A stretch of 64,000 bases of DNA from Planctomycetota bacterium (GCA_002862085.1 PKCK01000127.1:1-64000), one strand, 5' to 3'; shown: positions 36,726-46,282, counted from the first letter of the stretch. The notes: a model not told the origin generated them from the sequence alone. A program made the numbers and translations.

Positions 36726-37148
36726 ATGGCTTCCGAACGCACCATCCACCGCCTGGAGGCGCAGATCCAGCGGCGCATCGCCCACTGCCTCCAGTTCGAG
36801 CTCCAGGACCCGCGCGCGTCCTTCGTGACCGTCGTGCGCGTCGAGCTGAACTCGGACCTGTCGACGGCGAAGGTCTTCTACTCCGTCCTCGGCGACGACA
36901 GCGACCGCGCGCGGACCGGAGGCATGCTCGAACACGCCAAGGGTTTCATCCGCCGCCAGGTGTCCGGGGTGCTCCGCACCCGCACGACCCCTGACCTCCG
37001 CTTCCTGCCCGACGACACGGCGCAGGAGTCCAAGCGCATGGACGACCTCATCGCCGAGGCCCGCCGCAGGGACGAGCAGATCCGCGGTGAGGAGTCGAGG
37101 ATGGGCGAGGAGCAGGCAGAGGCCCCCCCGGCCGACGACGGGGAGTGA
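36726..37148 (+). CDS. rbfA: ribosome-binding factor RbfA
   Basis: The 140-residue product is a KH-fold RbfA ('RIAHCLQFELQDPRASFVTVVRVELNSDL', 'AKVFYSVLG', 'RTTPDLRFLPDDT') with an acidic disordered tail (~115-140). RbfA binds the 30S subunit during late 16S rRNA maturation. The ATG at 36726 has no obvious Shine-Dalgarno. In most bacteria truB follows; here the next gene is a convergent cysS. Confidence 0.93.
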   Translation: MASERTIHRLEAQIQRRIAHCLQFELQDPRASFVTVVRVELNSDLSTAKVFYSVLGDDSDRARTGGMLEHAKGFIRRQVSGVLRTRTTPDLRFLPDDTAQESKRMDDLIAEARRRDEQIRGEESRMGEEQAEAPPADDGE

Positions 37149-37158
37149 GCGCGCCGAT

Positions 37159-37177
37159 GCCCCCCCGCAAGGGGGGC
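37159..37177. terminator. hairpin between rbfA and cysS
   Basis: GCCCCCC (37159-37165) pairs with GGGGGGC (37171-37177) over a 5-nt loop, 10 nt after the rbfA stop. It is the only strong stem in the 101-nt convergent spacer. It lacks a T tract. Confidence 0.55.
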
Positions 37178-37249
37178 TGGCCTTCAGGCCTCACGGGCGC
37201 CTCGGTGGCACCGCTGGCGCATCCGCTCACGTGGACGCGTCGGGACACG

Positions 37250-38671
37250 CTAGCGGCGGCGCCAGACCACGCCGTCAGGCGTGTCCTGCAGCTCGATCCC
37301 CATGGCCACGAGCGCATCCCGGGCGGCGTCCGCCGCCGCCCAGTCCTTGGCGGCCTTGGCCGCGTTCCGCTGCTCGATCAGCGCCTCGATCTCCACGTCG
37401 GCCTCGGGCTCGGACGTCTCGATGAAGCCGAGGACCTCTCCCGCGCGGCCGAGCCACTCGAGCGCTTCGCTCGCGACGGCGGACCCGACCGCTCCGTCCA
37501 GGAGCGGGCGACGGAACTGCTCGAGGGCAGCGAGGGCCACCGGGGTGTTCAGATCGTCGTTCATCCCGGCCTCGAACCCATCACGAGCCGCAGCGAGGTG
37601 CTCGCGCCCCGCCTCGGGATCGCCACCCTCGGCTCCCTTCGCGCGGGAGAGGAGCACCGCGAGCTCGTCGAGGTTCTCCAGACGGCTCCTGATCTCCTCC
37701 ATGATGGCCCAGGTGAAGTTGATCTGCGTGCGGTAATGGCCGCGCAGGAGCGCGAAGCGCAGGTGCCGCGGCTCGAAGCCCCGCGCGACGACGTCCGGCA
37801 CCGTGTAGACGTTGCCGAGGCTCTTGCTCATCTTCCCGCCGTCGACCTGCAGGAACTTCGCGTGCATCCAGTAGGTCGCCATCTCGACGCCGTTCGCGCA
37901 GGCGCTCTGGGCGATCTCGCACTCGTGGTGCGGGAAGACGTTGTCCTCACCGCCGGTGTGGATGTCGATCCGGTCTCCGAGGAGGGCCTTGGCCATCGCC
38001 GAGCACTCGATGTGCCAGCCAGGGAACCCGTGCTCGCCGAAGACCGTCCGCCACTTCATCAGGTGCGCGGGGTCGCTCTTCCAGAGGGCGAAGTCGGCGG
38101 GGTGCCGCTTCTCCTCGTTGACCTCGATGCGCTTGCCGGCCTCGAGGTCGTCGATGCGGTTACCGCTGAGCCGGCCGTACTCGGGGAAGGAGGTCACGTC
38201 GAAGTAGACGTTGTCCCCCACGCGGTAGGCGTGACCGAGCTCGATGAGGCGCTCGACCATCTCGACCATCTCGTCGATGTACTCCGTGGCCCTCGGCCGG
38301 GCCTTCGGCTCGCGCACCCCGAGGGCAGCCATGTCCTCGAGGAACATCGCCGTGTAGCCCTCGGTGATCTCGCGCGGGTCCTTCTTCTCGCGCCGCGCCT
38401 GCGCCTCGACCTTGTCGTCGCCCCCCGCGTCGGCGACGTCGTCGTCGGTGAGATGGCCCACGTCGGTGATGTTCATCACCTGATGGACGGTGTACCCGAG
38501 ATACTCGAGCCAGCCCCGCAAGAGGTCCGCGAACAGGAAGCTGCGGTAGTTCCCGATGTGCGGGCGTCCGTAGACCGTCGGTCCGCAGTTGTACATGCGG
38601 ACCACCCCCTCCTCGATCGAGCGGAAGGGAGTCTTCTCCTTCGTGAGCGTGTTGTGGACGAGGAAGGTCAA
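37250..38671 (-). CDS. cysS: cysteinyl-tRNA synthetase
   Basis: The TTG at 38671 is chosen because it gives the family start '(M)[15 protein letters not shown]' and the usual length (473 residues); the open frame upstream is unrelated and no ATG lies closer than the internal 'RMYNCG'. The class I synthetase has the zinc ligand Cys29 in [12 protein letters not shown] at 38-41, further zinc-site residues in WHIECSAM and FPHHECE, and KMSKS at 280-284. A short C-terminal helical domain ends in VVWRRR. It charges tRNA-Cys. It is a single-gene unit convergent with rbfA and divergent from the kinase gene; the 149-nt divergent spacer contains TAGACT (about 38763-38768), a possible -10 for the + strand gene. 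Confidence 0.95.
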   Translation of the reverse strand: MTFLVHNTLTKEKTPFRSIEEGVVRMYNCGPTVYGRPHIGNYRSFLFADLLRGWLEYLGYTVHQVMNITDVGHLTDDDVADAGGDDKVEAQARREKKDPREITEGYTAMFLEDMAALGVREPKARPRATEYIDEMVEMVERLIELGHAYRVGDNVYFDVTSFPEYGRLSGNRIDDLEAGKRIEVNEEKRHPADFALWKSDPAHLMKWRTVFGEHGFPGWHIECSAMAKALLGDRIDIHTGGEDNVFPHHECEIAQSACANGVEMATYWMHAKFLQVDGGKMSKSLGNVYTVPDVVARGFEPRHLRFALLRGHYRTQINFTWAIMEEIRSRLENLDELAVLLSRAKGAEGGDPEAGREHLAAARDGFEAGMNDDLNTPVALAALEQFRRPLLDGAVGSAVASEALEWLGRAGEVLGFIETSEPEADVEIEALIEQRNAAKAAKDWAAADAARDALVAMGIELQDTPDGVVWRRR

Positions 38672-38820
38672 GAGGTCGCGAAGTTCGGCGAAGGGAGCTA
38701 CGGAAGGCGGCGGACCAGCTCCAGACAGAGGAGGTGGAGGGGTGAGTGGGTCGAGACGGGGACTAGACTCTTCGCCCAGAGCGCGCCGCCGGCCCAAGAA
38801 GGTAGCGACTCCTCGGATCG

Positions 38821-41800
38821 ATGACCTCGCCCGGATCCACTCCACTGCCCGCCGAGAGCGGTCCCGCGGTTCGCCTCCTGTCCCTCCTGGGCCAGGGGCG
38901 CACCAGCCGCGTCTGGCTGGGGAGGCTCGAGGAGGCCGTCGAGGATCTCCCCGCCGGTACGAACGTGGCGGTGAAGGTCCTCCTCCCGGACCTCGCGACG
39001 GACGAAGAGGCGCGAACGACCCTGGCCCTCGAGCGCGAGGCCTCACTGGCGGTGAACCATCCGACCATCGCGCGCGCCCGTCATCACGAGGCCGCAGGAC
39101 TCACTCCGCCCTGGGCGGGTGACCCCGGAGCCCCTGGGGCCGAGCACGCCGCGACGGACGCCGCAGTCCCGCGTCCGTGGCTGCTCATGGACCTCGTCCC
39201 CGGCGACGCGCTGGACGAGTGGATCGACCGGGAGGGTGCCGTTCCCGAGCCCATCGCCCGCAGCCTCGGAGCGCGCGTCGCGAGGGGGCTCGCCGCCATG
39301 CACGCCGCGGGCTGGGTCCACGGCGACGTGAAGCCCGAGAACGTCCGACTCGACGCCGAGGGCCGCGCCGTCCTCGTGGACCTGGGCTTCGCGCGGCCGG
39401 CCGGGGCCGAGGAGGCTCCGCTGGGGACCCCCGGATACCTCGCGCCGGAGCGAGAGCTGGGCGGCGCACCCGCGGCGAGCGCGGACCTCTTCGCCCTCGG
39501 TTGCCTGCTCTTCGAAGCCGTGACCGGCCGGCCCGCGGCCAGGAGCGACGACGAACTCGCCGCGCTCCGCACCGGTCGCGCGCGGCCCCCCTCCGACGAT
39601 CAGCCGCGTGTCTCACCCCTGCTCGACGCGCTCGTGCGCTCGCTCCTCCAGGTCGCGCCCACCGCGAGGCCCACTGCGTTCGAGGTGGCCACGATCCTCG
39701 AGGAGGGAGAGGCGTCGGCGTGGTGGCGGGCGCGCATCGCTTACGACGCCGGCGCCCGGCGTGACACCGTCGCGTGGTCGGGGGCCCACGGACTGCCCCT
39801 CGCCGGGCGCGACGAGGAGCTCGCGCTCCTCGAGGAGGCCTGGAAGGACGCGGGCCACGGGGGGCTCTGCGTGCTGCTGACCGGACCCCGGGGCTCCGGC
39901 AAGTCACGCCTCGTGGCGGAGTTCGTCCACCGCCTGCGCGCGGGCGGCGACGCCCCCCTCTACCTCTACGGCCGCTGCCACGCGATCGGGGACGAGCGGC
40001 CCGCGGCGCCTCTCATCGCTCTCCTCCGCCGCTGGCTCCACCTGCCGTCGGGCACGCATCCGGGCGAGCGGGTGAGAGCGCTGCTCCAGCAGACGGTCGC
40101 CGCCGAGGTGGCGCGCACCCTCCTCGCCGCGGTCCGCCCCGACAGGGGTGAGCGAGCGGGCGTGGAGATGACCGAGGCCGCGGCTCTCGCCTCGTGGATG
40201 CTCGCGCTCCCGCGCACCGCGCCGACGATCGTGTTCCTCGACGATGTTCAGTTCGCCGGCGACGCCACCCTCTCGGCCCTCCACCAGGTGGCGCGTGAAC
40301 TCGAGAAGCACGGACTGCTCCTCGTGCTCGGGCTGAGGAGCCAGGCGCAGATCCAGCGCGAGGGCGGGCTCTCCGAGCTGCGCGGCCGGCTCGCGCCGAT
40401 CACGCGGCGGCTCGATCTGACGCCCCTCGGGGAGGACGAGGTCCTCGGGATCGTCGAGCAGCTCTTCCATCACTCCGTGCCCCGCCTGCGTCTCGCGCGC
40501 GTCCTCCATGAGCGCACCGGCGGCCTGCCCGGCAGCATTGCCGAGATCCTGCGCCTCGCCGCCCAGCGCGGCTGGACGCGGGACGTGGCCCCCCCGGGAC
40601 GCGGCCTCGCGCTCCTCGTGGATCCGGACGACCTCCCGCGTCCCGAGTCACTGCTCACCGCGGTGGGCGAGCGCCTCTCGGAGCTGCCTGGCCGCTCACG
40701 GATCTGGTTGGAGCGACTGGCCGTCCTCGGGTCGCGCACCGACCTGGAGGCCATCGGTGAAGCGTGGCCGACGCTGCGGGTGGTCGATCGCGACGCGGCC
40801 CTCGCCGAACTCGTGCGGGAGGACTGGCTGGCGCCGACGGGCCGGAGCTTCCGCTTCGCTCACCCGGTCGAACGCGAGGAGACGATCCAGCGAACGGGCC
40901 CCGCTCGACTCCGGCGCCACCACCTGGCGGTGGCGCGCGCCCTGGCGGGTGCAGAAGCGCGCCTCGGCCGGCGGCCGACCTACCGCCGCGCGTTCCACCT
41001 CCGCGAGGCGGGCGCCGCTGACGAGCTCCTCGAGATCCTCCCCGAGCTGATCCGGCGCATGCGAGACAGCGGGCACCCACATCGCCGCGCGACCCTCGCG
41101 AGCTGGGGACTCGAAGCCCTCGACGCGCTCGGTCGGCGAGGCCGCGAGCATCACCTCAGACGAGGCCTTCTGGAGGCTCTCGCGGACGCGGCCGACAAGC
41201 TGGGCACCCGGACCGAGCAGCGGGCTGCGCTCGAGGAACTCGGCGAGATCGATCTCGACCTCGAGGACGAGCCCCAGACCGCCCTCCGGGTGTACCTGCT
41301 CCACGCGCGCCACGCCGTGAGTCGCGGGCGCTTCGGTCTCGCCCGCGGCTTCCTCCGCAACGCGGAGGAGTTCGCAGAGCGCGCCCTGGCCGCGGCCGGG
41401 AGCGGCGTCCTCGAGCTCACGGCCGAGGCGCGGAAGGAGCTCATCTCGGACCGGGCCGAGATCGAACGGCTCACCGCGCGGATCGAGTCCGAGCGGGGCG
41501 ACTACGCGGCGGCCGCGGAGTCCGCCGATCGAGCTCTCGAGCTCGGGGAGGACGCCGCGAGCCGCGCGGAGGCGCGGCTCATCTCGGTGGAGGTGCAGAT
41601 CCACGAGGGCGACCTCGATGCCGCGCTGAAGGGACTCGCCTCCGCCAGACGAGATCTGCGCCGACAGCCCGGCGGCCTGCGCGAACGTTCGGTCCGCGCC
41701 GCCATGAACCTCGTGTCCGGCAGGGCCTGGCGGCTCGTGGGCCGTCCGGCCAGGGCTGCACGGGCCTTCGAACGCGCTCACGAGCTCAGCGTCCAGACGG

Positions 41801-42408
41801 GTGTGGGGACGATCGAGGTCGAGGTCGCCGCGCGGCGGGGGCGTCTTCTCGCCGACATCCATCGCGTGAGGGACGCCGAGCTGATGCTGCGCGACGCGCT
41901 CTTCACCGCGCGGCGCATCGAGGATCGCCGCGGCGAGGCCCTCGCCGCGCTCTTCCTCGGAATCCTGCTCGGGGAGCAGGAGAGCGAGGGCGCCGAGGTC
42001 CTCGTGACACGGGCCCATCGACTCGCCGTGGACCTCGGACTCCTCAGGATCGAGAGCCTGGCTCTCGGAATCCGGGCGCGCATCGCGAGGTCCGAAGGAG
42101 ACGACGCCCGGGCGCTGGAGCTGGCGAGGGACGCGTGGGCCCTCGTGGAGCGCCACGGAGCGGAGCTCCCGGATCGCATCGTGATCGGCGGAACCCTGGC
42201 CCTCACGCTCGCAGAAGGAGGCCAGCACGGCAGAGCGGAGGTCCTCGAGCGGACTCTCCGGCGACGCATCGAGCGTGACAACGGCCGACTCGCCGCCGGG
42301 ACGACTCGCCGCCGCCATGCCCGCTGGAGTCTCACGCTGCTCCAGAGCGCCTTGAGCCCCGACGGGCCGCTCTATCCGCGGATCAATCTGCCCGAGTCGG
42401 TCGGCTGA
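38821..42408 (+). CDS. Ser/Thr protein kinase fused to STAND-type ATPase and TPR-like repeats
   Basis: The 1195-residue, apparently cytoplasmic protein has no membrane segment. The kinase domain (~15-280) has the glycine loop LGQGRTSRV, Lys52 in VAVKVL, catalytic loop HGDVKPEN (His167, Asp169), DLG in place of DFG (187-189) and GYLAPE. Next is an AAA_16/STAND ATPase (~325-640) with Walker A GPRGSGKS and Walker B 'TIVFLDDVQF'. The remaining ~550 residues are helical, TPR-like repeats with many 'RAEARLISVEVQ...GDLDAALKGL' units. The layout resembles PknK-like and AAA-kinase regulators, which sense ligands through the repeats. No DNA-binding domain is seen at the end. The kinase is expected to be active because all key residues are present. 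Confidence 0.9.
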   Translation: MTSPGSTPLPAESGPAVRLLSLLGQGRTSRVWLGRLEEAVEDLPAGTNVAVKVLLPDLATDEEARTTLALEREASLAVNHPTIARARHHEAAGLTPPWAGDPGAPGAEHAATDAAVPRPWLLMDLVPGDALDEWIDREGAVPEPIARSLGARVARGLAAMHAAGWVHGDVKPENVRLDAEGRAVLVDLGFARPAGAEEAPLGTPGYLAPERELGGAPAASADLFALGCLLFEAVTGRPAARSDDELAALRTGRARPPSDDQPRVSPLLDALVRSLLQVAPTARPTAFEVATILEEGEASAWWRARIAYDAGARRDTVAWSGAHGLPLAGRDEELALLEEAWKDAGHGGLCVLLTGPRGSGKSRLVAEFVHRLRAGGDAPLYLYGRCHAIGDERPAAPLIALLRRWLHLPSGTHPGERVRALLQQTVAAEVARTLLAAVRPDRGERAGVEMTEAAALASWMLALPRTAPTIVFLDDVQFAGDATLSALHQVARELEKHGLLLVLGLRSQAQIQREGGLSELRGRLAPITRRLDLTPLGEDEVLGIVEQLFHHSVPRLRLARVLHERTGGLPGSIAEILRLAAQRGWTRDVAPPGRGLALLVDPDDLPRPESLLTAVGERLSELPGRSRIWLERLAVLGSRTDLEAIGEAWPTLRVVDRDAALAELVREDWLAPTGRSFRFAHPVEREETIQRTGPARLRRHHLAVARALAGAEARLGRRPTYRRAFHLREAGAADELLEILPELIRRMRDSGHPHRRATLASWGLEALDALGRRGREHHLRRGLLEALADAADKLGTRTEQRAALEELGEIDLDLEDEPQTALRVYLLHARHAVSRGRFGLARGFLRNAEEFAERALAAAGSGVLELTAEARKELISDRAEIERLTARIESERGDYAAAAESADRALELGEDAASRAEARLISVEVQIHEGDLDAALKGLASARRDLRRQPGGLRERSVRAAMNLVSGRAWRLVGRPARAARAFERAHELSVQTGVGTIEVEVAARRGRLLADIHRVRDAELMLRDALFTARRIEDRRGEALAALFLGILLGEQESEGAEVLVTRAHRLAVDLGLLRIESLALGIRARIARSEGDDARALELARDAWALVERHGAELPDRIVIGGTLALTLAEGGQHGRAEVLERTLRRRIERDNGRLAAGTTRRRHARWSLTLLQSALSPDGPLYPRINLPESVG

Positions 42409-42413
42409 GCGGG

Positions 42414-42436
42414 GCGGCTCCGGACCGGAGGCCGCG
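42414..42436. terminator. bulged hairpin between convergent genes
   Basis: GCGGCTCCG and CGGAGGCCGC pair with a single-C bulge just after the kinase stop, in the 48-nt spacer before the convergent WaaP-like gene. It is weak evidence for a terminator. Confidence 0.35.
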
Positions 42437-42456
42437 CTCGTGCGCGCCCTCTCACC

Positions 42457-43350
42457 TCAGCGGGCTCGCGCGTCCTCGCCGCGACCGACGCGCGACTCGA
42501 GCCACCAGCCGAGACGGTGCGCGATGCCGGCGCGATCGGCGGCGCGGTCGATCTGCGCGGCGAGGTCCTCGATGTCGCCGCGAGGCACGCCGTAGCGCGC
42601 GAGGAAGAGCGCCCGGTCCCCGGAGGTCAGCGCCGCGCCGTAGCGTTGCTCGCGGCGGCGAACGTGACGCCAGAGCCGCGCAAGGTTGGAGGCCGCCAGA
42701 TCACCGGGGAGCGGCCCCTGCGGGACGAAGCGTGAGCGGTCGAGGTCCAGCACGATCGCTCCGCGAGGCCCCGCTCGCGTCACGAGGAGGTTGGCCGGCT
42801 GGAGGTCTGCGTGGAGGAACCCGGCTCTGTGAAGGGCCCCGACGAGCGCGCCGGCGTCCGCCACCGCGCGACGCAGAGCTCCCTTCGGGGCCCTGCCGGC
42901 CCGGACGTCCCCCATCAGTCGGCCGATGTCGATCGTTCCGTCGACGCGCTCGACCACGACGGACAGCTCGAAGCCGGGTCCCGCGGCGCGCACCGCCCGG
43001 GCAGCGATCACACGCGGCGTCCGGATCCCCAGCGCGCGCAGCCGCTCGGAAAGGCGCAGCTCCTCGAACGGACGAGCGGGGTCCTTGAAGCGCCGGCCCG
43101 TGACCGCCCGCGCGAGGCCGCCGTGGCTGAAGCGCCGGACGAGGACGTCCGTCCCGTCGACGACGAGTCGCCCGAGGGGCTCGCGGCCCGACTCCACGGC
43201 GTCCGCGAGGCGCTCCTCGTCGCGCCGACCGTCGGGCGTGAATCCCGCGCGCAGGAGCGCCTCGCGGTCGCTCCCGCGGCAAGCGAGAGCACCGCGCTGT
43301 CCCTCCACGAAGACGAAGTCCGCGGGCAGGGGGCCGAGCCGGTCGAGCAT
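42457..43350 (-). CDS. WaaP/Kdo-kinase-like protein
   Basis: The 297-residue product has the lipopolysaccharide-kinase (Kdo/WaaP) fold signature: an N-terminal lobe with 'GTDVLVRRFSHGGLARAV', catalytic loop 'LHRAGFLHADLQPANLLV' (His-Ala-Asp with Gln-Pro-Ala-Asn) and the DLDRS metal-binding segment ('IVLDLDRSRF'). Members phosphorylate lipid A-core sugars such as Kdo or heptose. It lies 39 nt downstream of the KptA-like gene on the same strand. The substrate in this organism is unknown, but an outer-membrane glycolipid is the likeliest. Confidence 0.82.
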   Translation of the reverse strand: MLDRLGPLPADFVFVEGQRGALACRGSDREALLRAGFTPDGRRDEERLADAVESGREPLGRLVVDGTDVLVRRFSHGGLARAVTGRRFKDPARPFEELRLSERLRALGIRTPRVIAARAVRAAGPGFELSVVVERVDGTIDIGRLMGDVRAGRAPKGALRRAVADAGALVGALHRAGFLHADLQPANLLVTRAGPRGAIVLDLDRSRFVPQGPLPGDLAASNLARLWRHVRRREQRYGAALTSGDRALFLARYGVPRGDIEDLAAQIDRAADRAGIAHRLGWWLESRVGRGEDARAR

Positions 43351-43389
43351 GGATCGGGCGGTGGGATCTCCTGTCCGCCCGCGAGTGGT

Positions 43390-44358
43390 TCACTCGAGGC
43401 CGGCGCCGAAGCCGAACCCGCGAGCCGAGGGGGCCTCTTCCGCGACCGGGGTCTCGGGCTCGGGAGCGCGCTCCTCGGGCTCCGGCTCGGGAGCCGCTGC
43501 GACCTCGACCTCGACCTCGGGCTCGGGCTCGGGCGTCACCGCGGTCTCGAGTTCGGCTGCACCACCGCCGTCGAGGCCCAGACCGAAGCCGGGTCCGGAC
43601 GCCACCGGCTCGTCCCGAACGGGCCGCTCCTCGCGCTCCTCGCGCTCGTCGCGCCGGGCAGGACGCGAGACCTCGTCCCGGTCACGACCTCGCCCGCGCC
43701 CGCGCTCCTCGTCGTCTCGGCGGCCACGTCGGCGACCACCACCGCGCGGACGGTCGTTGTTGCGGCGGCCGCGTGAGCGACGGCCGTGTTCACGCTCGAA
43801 CCCGTCGTCGAAGGTCTCCCCGACCTCGAGGAACTCAACGGGGACCTCGTCCGCAAGGAAGAGGCTCCCTCGGTCGTAGAAGTCGATCCCCTCGTCGAAG
43901 GCCTCGCCAGCGAAGACCGTGATGACGGCGTACTCGCGGGCTGCCCGTCGACCGGCCTCGCGGGCCTCCTCCTCGGTGCGCGCGAGGTGGAGGAACGCGC
44001 GGCGGCCGCTGCGCAGCCCCGTCTCCTCCGCCCGGGCAGCGTCGCGGCTCCCGACGCCGATGAACAGCTCGTCCGGCGGTTCGGTCGGCTCACCGGGATC
44101 GATCGGGAAGGAGTGCCCGTAGAGAGCGCGGATCTTGTCGTCCTTGATCTCGTAGCGCTGCCGATCGCTCGCGGAGATGGCCTCCTCGACGTCCTCGTCC
44201 TCGACTTGGGATCCGATGCGCTCCTGGAGAGCGTAGATGACGTCCTCGAGGTCCCCCCATCCGAAGCGGTCGAGCTCGAGGTCGAACTCATCCGGCTGAT
44301 GGCGGAGCATGAAGGCCAGGGCGCGGGTGATGCGCTCGTTGAGGGATCCGCTGTTCAT
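43390..44358 (-). CDS. kptA: KptA/Tpt1-like RNA 2'-phosphotransferase with long disordered tail
   Basis: Residues 1-~182 match KptA/Tpt1, which transfers an internal RNA 2'-phosphate to NAD+: 'RALAFMLRHQPDEF' with Arg19-His20, 'IRALYGHSF' with Arg77, and 'RRAFLHLA' with Arg120, corresponding to the Arg-His-Arg-Arg set. The usual HGT of 'LYHGT' reads IGV ('ELFIGVGS'), so NAD binding or activity may differ. Residues ~190-250 are Arg/Gly/Asp/Glu-rich and likely RNA-binding; ~270-310 are Glu/Pro repeats. GFGLGL occurs at 257-262, and the protein ends GFGFGAGLE. The terminal FGAGLE also ends the Pus10-like protein at 52612. The standard KptA length is ~180 residues, so the tail adds ~140. Confidence 0.8.
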   Translation of the reverse strand: MNSGSLNERITRALAFMLRHQPDEFDLELDRFGWGDLEDVIYALQERIGSQVEDEDVEEAISASDRQRYEIKDDKIRALYGHSFPIDPGEPTEPPDELFIGVGSRDAARAEETGLRSGRRAFLHLARTEEEAREAGRRAAREYAVITVFAGEAFDEGIDFYDRGSLFLADEVPVEFLEVGETFDDGFEREHGRRSRGRRNNDRPRGGGRRRGRRDDEERGRGRGRDRDEVSRPARRDEREEREERPVRDEPVASGPGFGLGLDGGGAAELETAVTPEPEPEVEVEVAAAPEPEPEERAPEPETPVAEEAPSARGFGFGAGLE

Positions 44359-44434
44359 GGGGAGGGGCTTCGGGAGATACGGGGGTGCACGAGTGTAGCG
44401 CGGCCGTCCCGGTCCGGGAGTCCGCCGCGCGACG

Positions 44435-45616
44435 TCAGGGGCGCAGGGACTCGCGGGCCGCGCGGGCGCGCTGCGCGGCCTCGGCGGAGGTCGCGCCGAT
44501 GGCCGTCAAATGCCCCATCTTCCTCCCCGGGCGGGCCTCGGCCTTGCCGTAGAGATGGAGGAAGACGCCGGGCATGGCGAGGGCGCGATCCCAGCGCGGC
44601 TCACCGTCTGCCCAGAGGTCGCCGAGCAGGTTGGCCATGGCCGCGGGCGGGCCGATGCGCTCGGTGGAGCCGAGCGGGAGGCCCGCCACGGCCCGCGCCT
44701 GCATCTGGAACTGGCAGGTCACGTGCGCATCCACGGTCAGATGGCCGGAGTTGTGAGGGCGAGGCGCGATCTCGTTGACGAGCACGTCACCGCCGGGGAG
44801 GAGGAACAGCTCGATGCACAGGACCCCCACCACGTCGAGTCCTTCGAGGGCCACCCGCGCGATCTCGTCGATCCTCGCGCGCTGCGCGTCGGGTAGCTCG
44901 GCGGGACAGGTCGTGACGTCGAGGATGTGGTTCGCATGGTCGTTGTGGAACGGCTCGTAGATCGCGATGCTGCCGTCGACACCCCGCGCCGCCACCACCG
45001 ACACCTCGCGTTCGAAGGGCACGAGGGTCTCCAGCACCGCGTCCGCGCGGCCGAGAGACTCCCACGCCGCCTCGAGCTCGTGCGCGCCCGCGACCTTCAC
45101 CTGGCCCTTTCCGTCGTAGCCGAAGCTCGCGGTCTTGAGGACGCCGGCGCCGGGGATCGCCTCCGCGGCGGCGCGCAGCTCGTCGGCGCTGCGTACCGGC
45201 GCGAACCTCGCGACGGGCAGCCCGATGCCCACGAGCCCGTCCTTCTCGCGCTGACGATTCTGCACCGTGTGGAGCAGCCCGCCGCGCGGCCGCACGGGAC
45301 AGTGCCGTGCGGCGATCTCACCCGCGACGCTCGGCACGTTCTCGAACTCGAAGGTCACCGCGTCCACGGAGCGCGCGAAGGCCTCGAGAGCGGCTTCGTC
45401 CTCGTAGGAAGCCTGAACACTGCGGTCGGCCACGTGGGACGCCGGGCCGTCGTGGTCGTCGGAGAAGACCGCGAAGCGGTAGCCGAGTCGCCGCGCAGCG
45501 ACGCCCAGCATGCGGCCGAGCTGGCCACCGCCGAAGACGCCGATCGTCGCACCGGGGAGCAGGGAGCTGTCGGTCCTGTTCACGACGAGAGGTGCGGTGG
45601 AACCGGGGGCGGTCAT
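44435..45616 (-). CDS. purK: 5-(carboxyamino)imidazole ribonucleotide synthase PurK
   Basis: The 393-residue ATP-grasp protein matches PurK, which makes N5-CAIR from AIR, ATP and bicarbonate in purine synthesis. Landmarks are '[21 protein letters not shown]', 'FEFENVP', '[12 protein letters not shown]', '[12 protein letters not shown]' and the C-terminal '[16 protein letters not shown]'. The start overlaps the purE stop (45613-45616), so purE-purK is translationally coupled in that order. The N-terminus carries ~20 extra residues before the first strand. Confidence 0.95.
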   Translation of the reverse strand: MTAPGSTAPLVVNRTDSSLLPGATIGVFGGGQLGRMLGVAARRLGYRFAVFSDDHDGPASHVADRSVQASYEDEAALEAFARSVDAVTFEFENVPSVAGEIAARHCPVRPRGGLLHTVQNRQREKDGLVGIGLPVARFAPVRSADELRAAAEAIPGAGVLKTASFGYDGKGQVKVAGAHELEAAWESLGRADAVLETLVPFEREVSVVAARGVDGSIAIYEPFHNDHANHILDVTTCPAELPDAQRARIDEIARVALEGLDVVGVLCIELFLLPGGDVLVNEIAPRPHNSGHLTVDAHVTCQFQMQARAVAGLPLGSTERIGPPAAMANLLGDLWADGEPRWDRALAMPGVFLHLYGKAEARPGRKMGHLTAIGATSAEAAQRARAARESLRP

Positions 45617-46173
45617 CGCTCGAACGGAGCCTCGAGAGCGCTCTTCGCCTGCTCCGCCGCGAAGGCCTCGAGGGCCTCGGCGAGACCCGCGTCGTGGACC
45701 GAGAGCATGCGGACGGCGAGCAGCGCCGCGTTCTTCGCTCCGGACTCGCCGATGGCGAGCGTGCCGACCGGGACCCCGCCCGGCATCTGTGCGATGGAGA
45801 GCAGGGAGTCCCAGCCGGAGAGCGCGCGGCTCTTCACCGGGACGCCGAGCACCGGCAGCGACGTCCAGGCCGCGAGCATCCCGGGCAGATGGGCGGCCCC
45901 GCCGGCGCCGGCGATGATCACCTGGACACCGCGGCCGCGCGCGCCCATGGCGTAGTCCCGCAGCCGGTCCGGGGTGCGGTGAGCGCTGACCACTCCGAAC
46001 TCGGCGCTGACGCCGAAGCGCTCGAGGAGGTCGACGGCGGGCGCCATCGTGGGCCAGTCGGAGGCGCTGCCGAACACGACGCCGACGCGGGGCGCTGATC
46101 CGGACGAGGCGGACACCGAGAGGTCCTCGGGCAGCCGACGGCAGTGTTCGTAGTGGGGACTCGGCTCGGTCAT
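45613..46173 (-). CDS. purE: N5-CAIR mutase PurE
   Basis: The 186-residue product has class I PurE motifs: GSASDW, '[10 protein letters not shown]' and '[17 protein letters not shown]', with '[14 protein letters not shown]' in the active-site region. It converts N5-CAIR to CAIR, directly after PurK. The ATG at 46173 is preferred over an in-frame GTG at 46224, which would add a Pro-rich segment; neither has a strong Shine-Dalgarno. An N-terminal extension of ~30 residues precedes the core. Confidence 0.93.
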   Translation of the reverse strand: MTEPSPHYEHCRRLPEDLSVSASSGSAPRVGVVFGSASDWPTMAPAVDLLERFGVSAEFGVVSAHRTPDRLRDYAMGARGRGVQVIIAGAGGAAHLPGMLAAWTSLPVLGVPVKSRALSGWDSLLSIAQMPGGVPVGTLAIGESGAKNAALLAVRMLSVHDAGLAEALEAFAAEQAKSALEAPFER

Positions 46174-46237
46174 GGGGAGCCGAATAGGGTATCCGCCGAG
46201 GGCCCCGGGCGGAGGCACGAGCACGGGCTGAACCGAA

Positions 46238-46270
46238 CCGCGCGAGGGGCCGGCAGCGGCCCTCGCGCGG
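46238..46270 (-). terminator. 13-bp bulged hairpin upstream of purE
   Basis: CCGCGCGAGGGgCC (46238-46251) pairs with GGCCCTCGCGCGG (46258-46270) with one bulged G and a 6-nt loop. It lies between the stop of the small hypothetical gene (46283) and purE, so it either ends the upstream transcript or forms the purE leader. The - strand continues with TTCGGTT. Confidence 0.6.
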
Positions 46271-46282
46271 GCCCGGCCCGGA

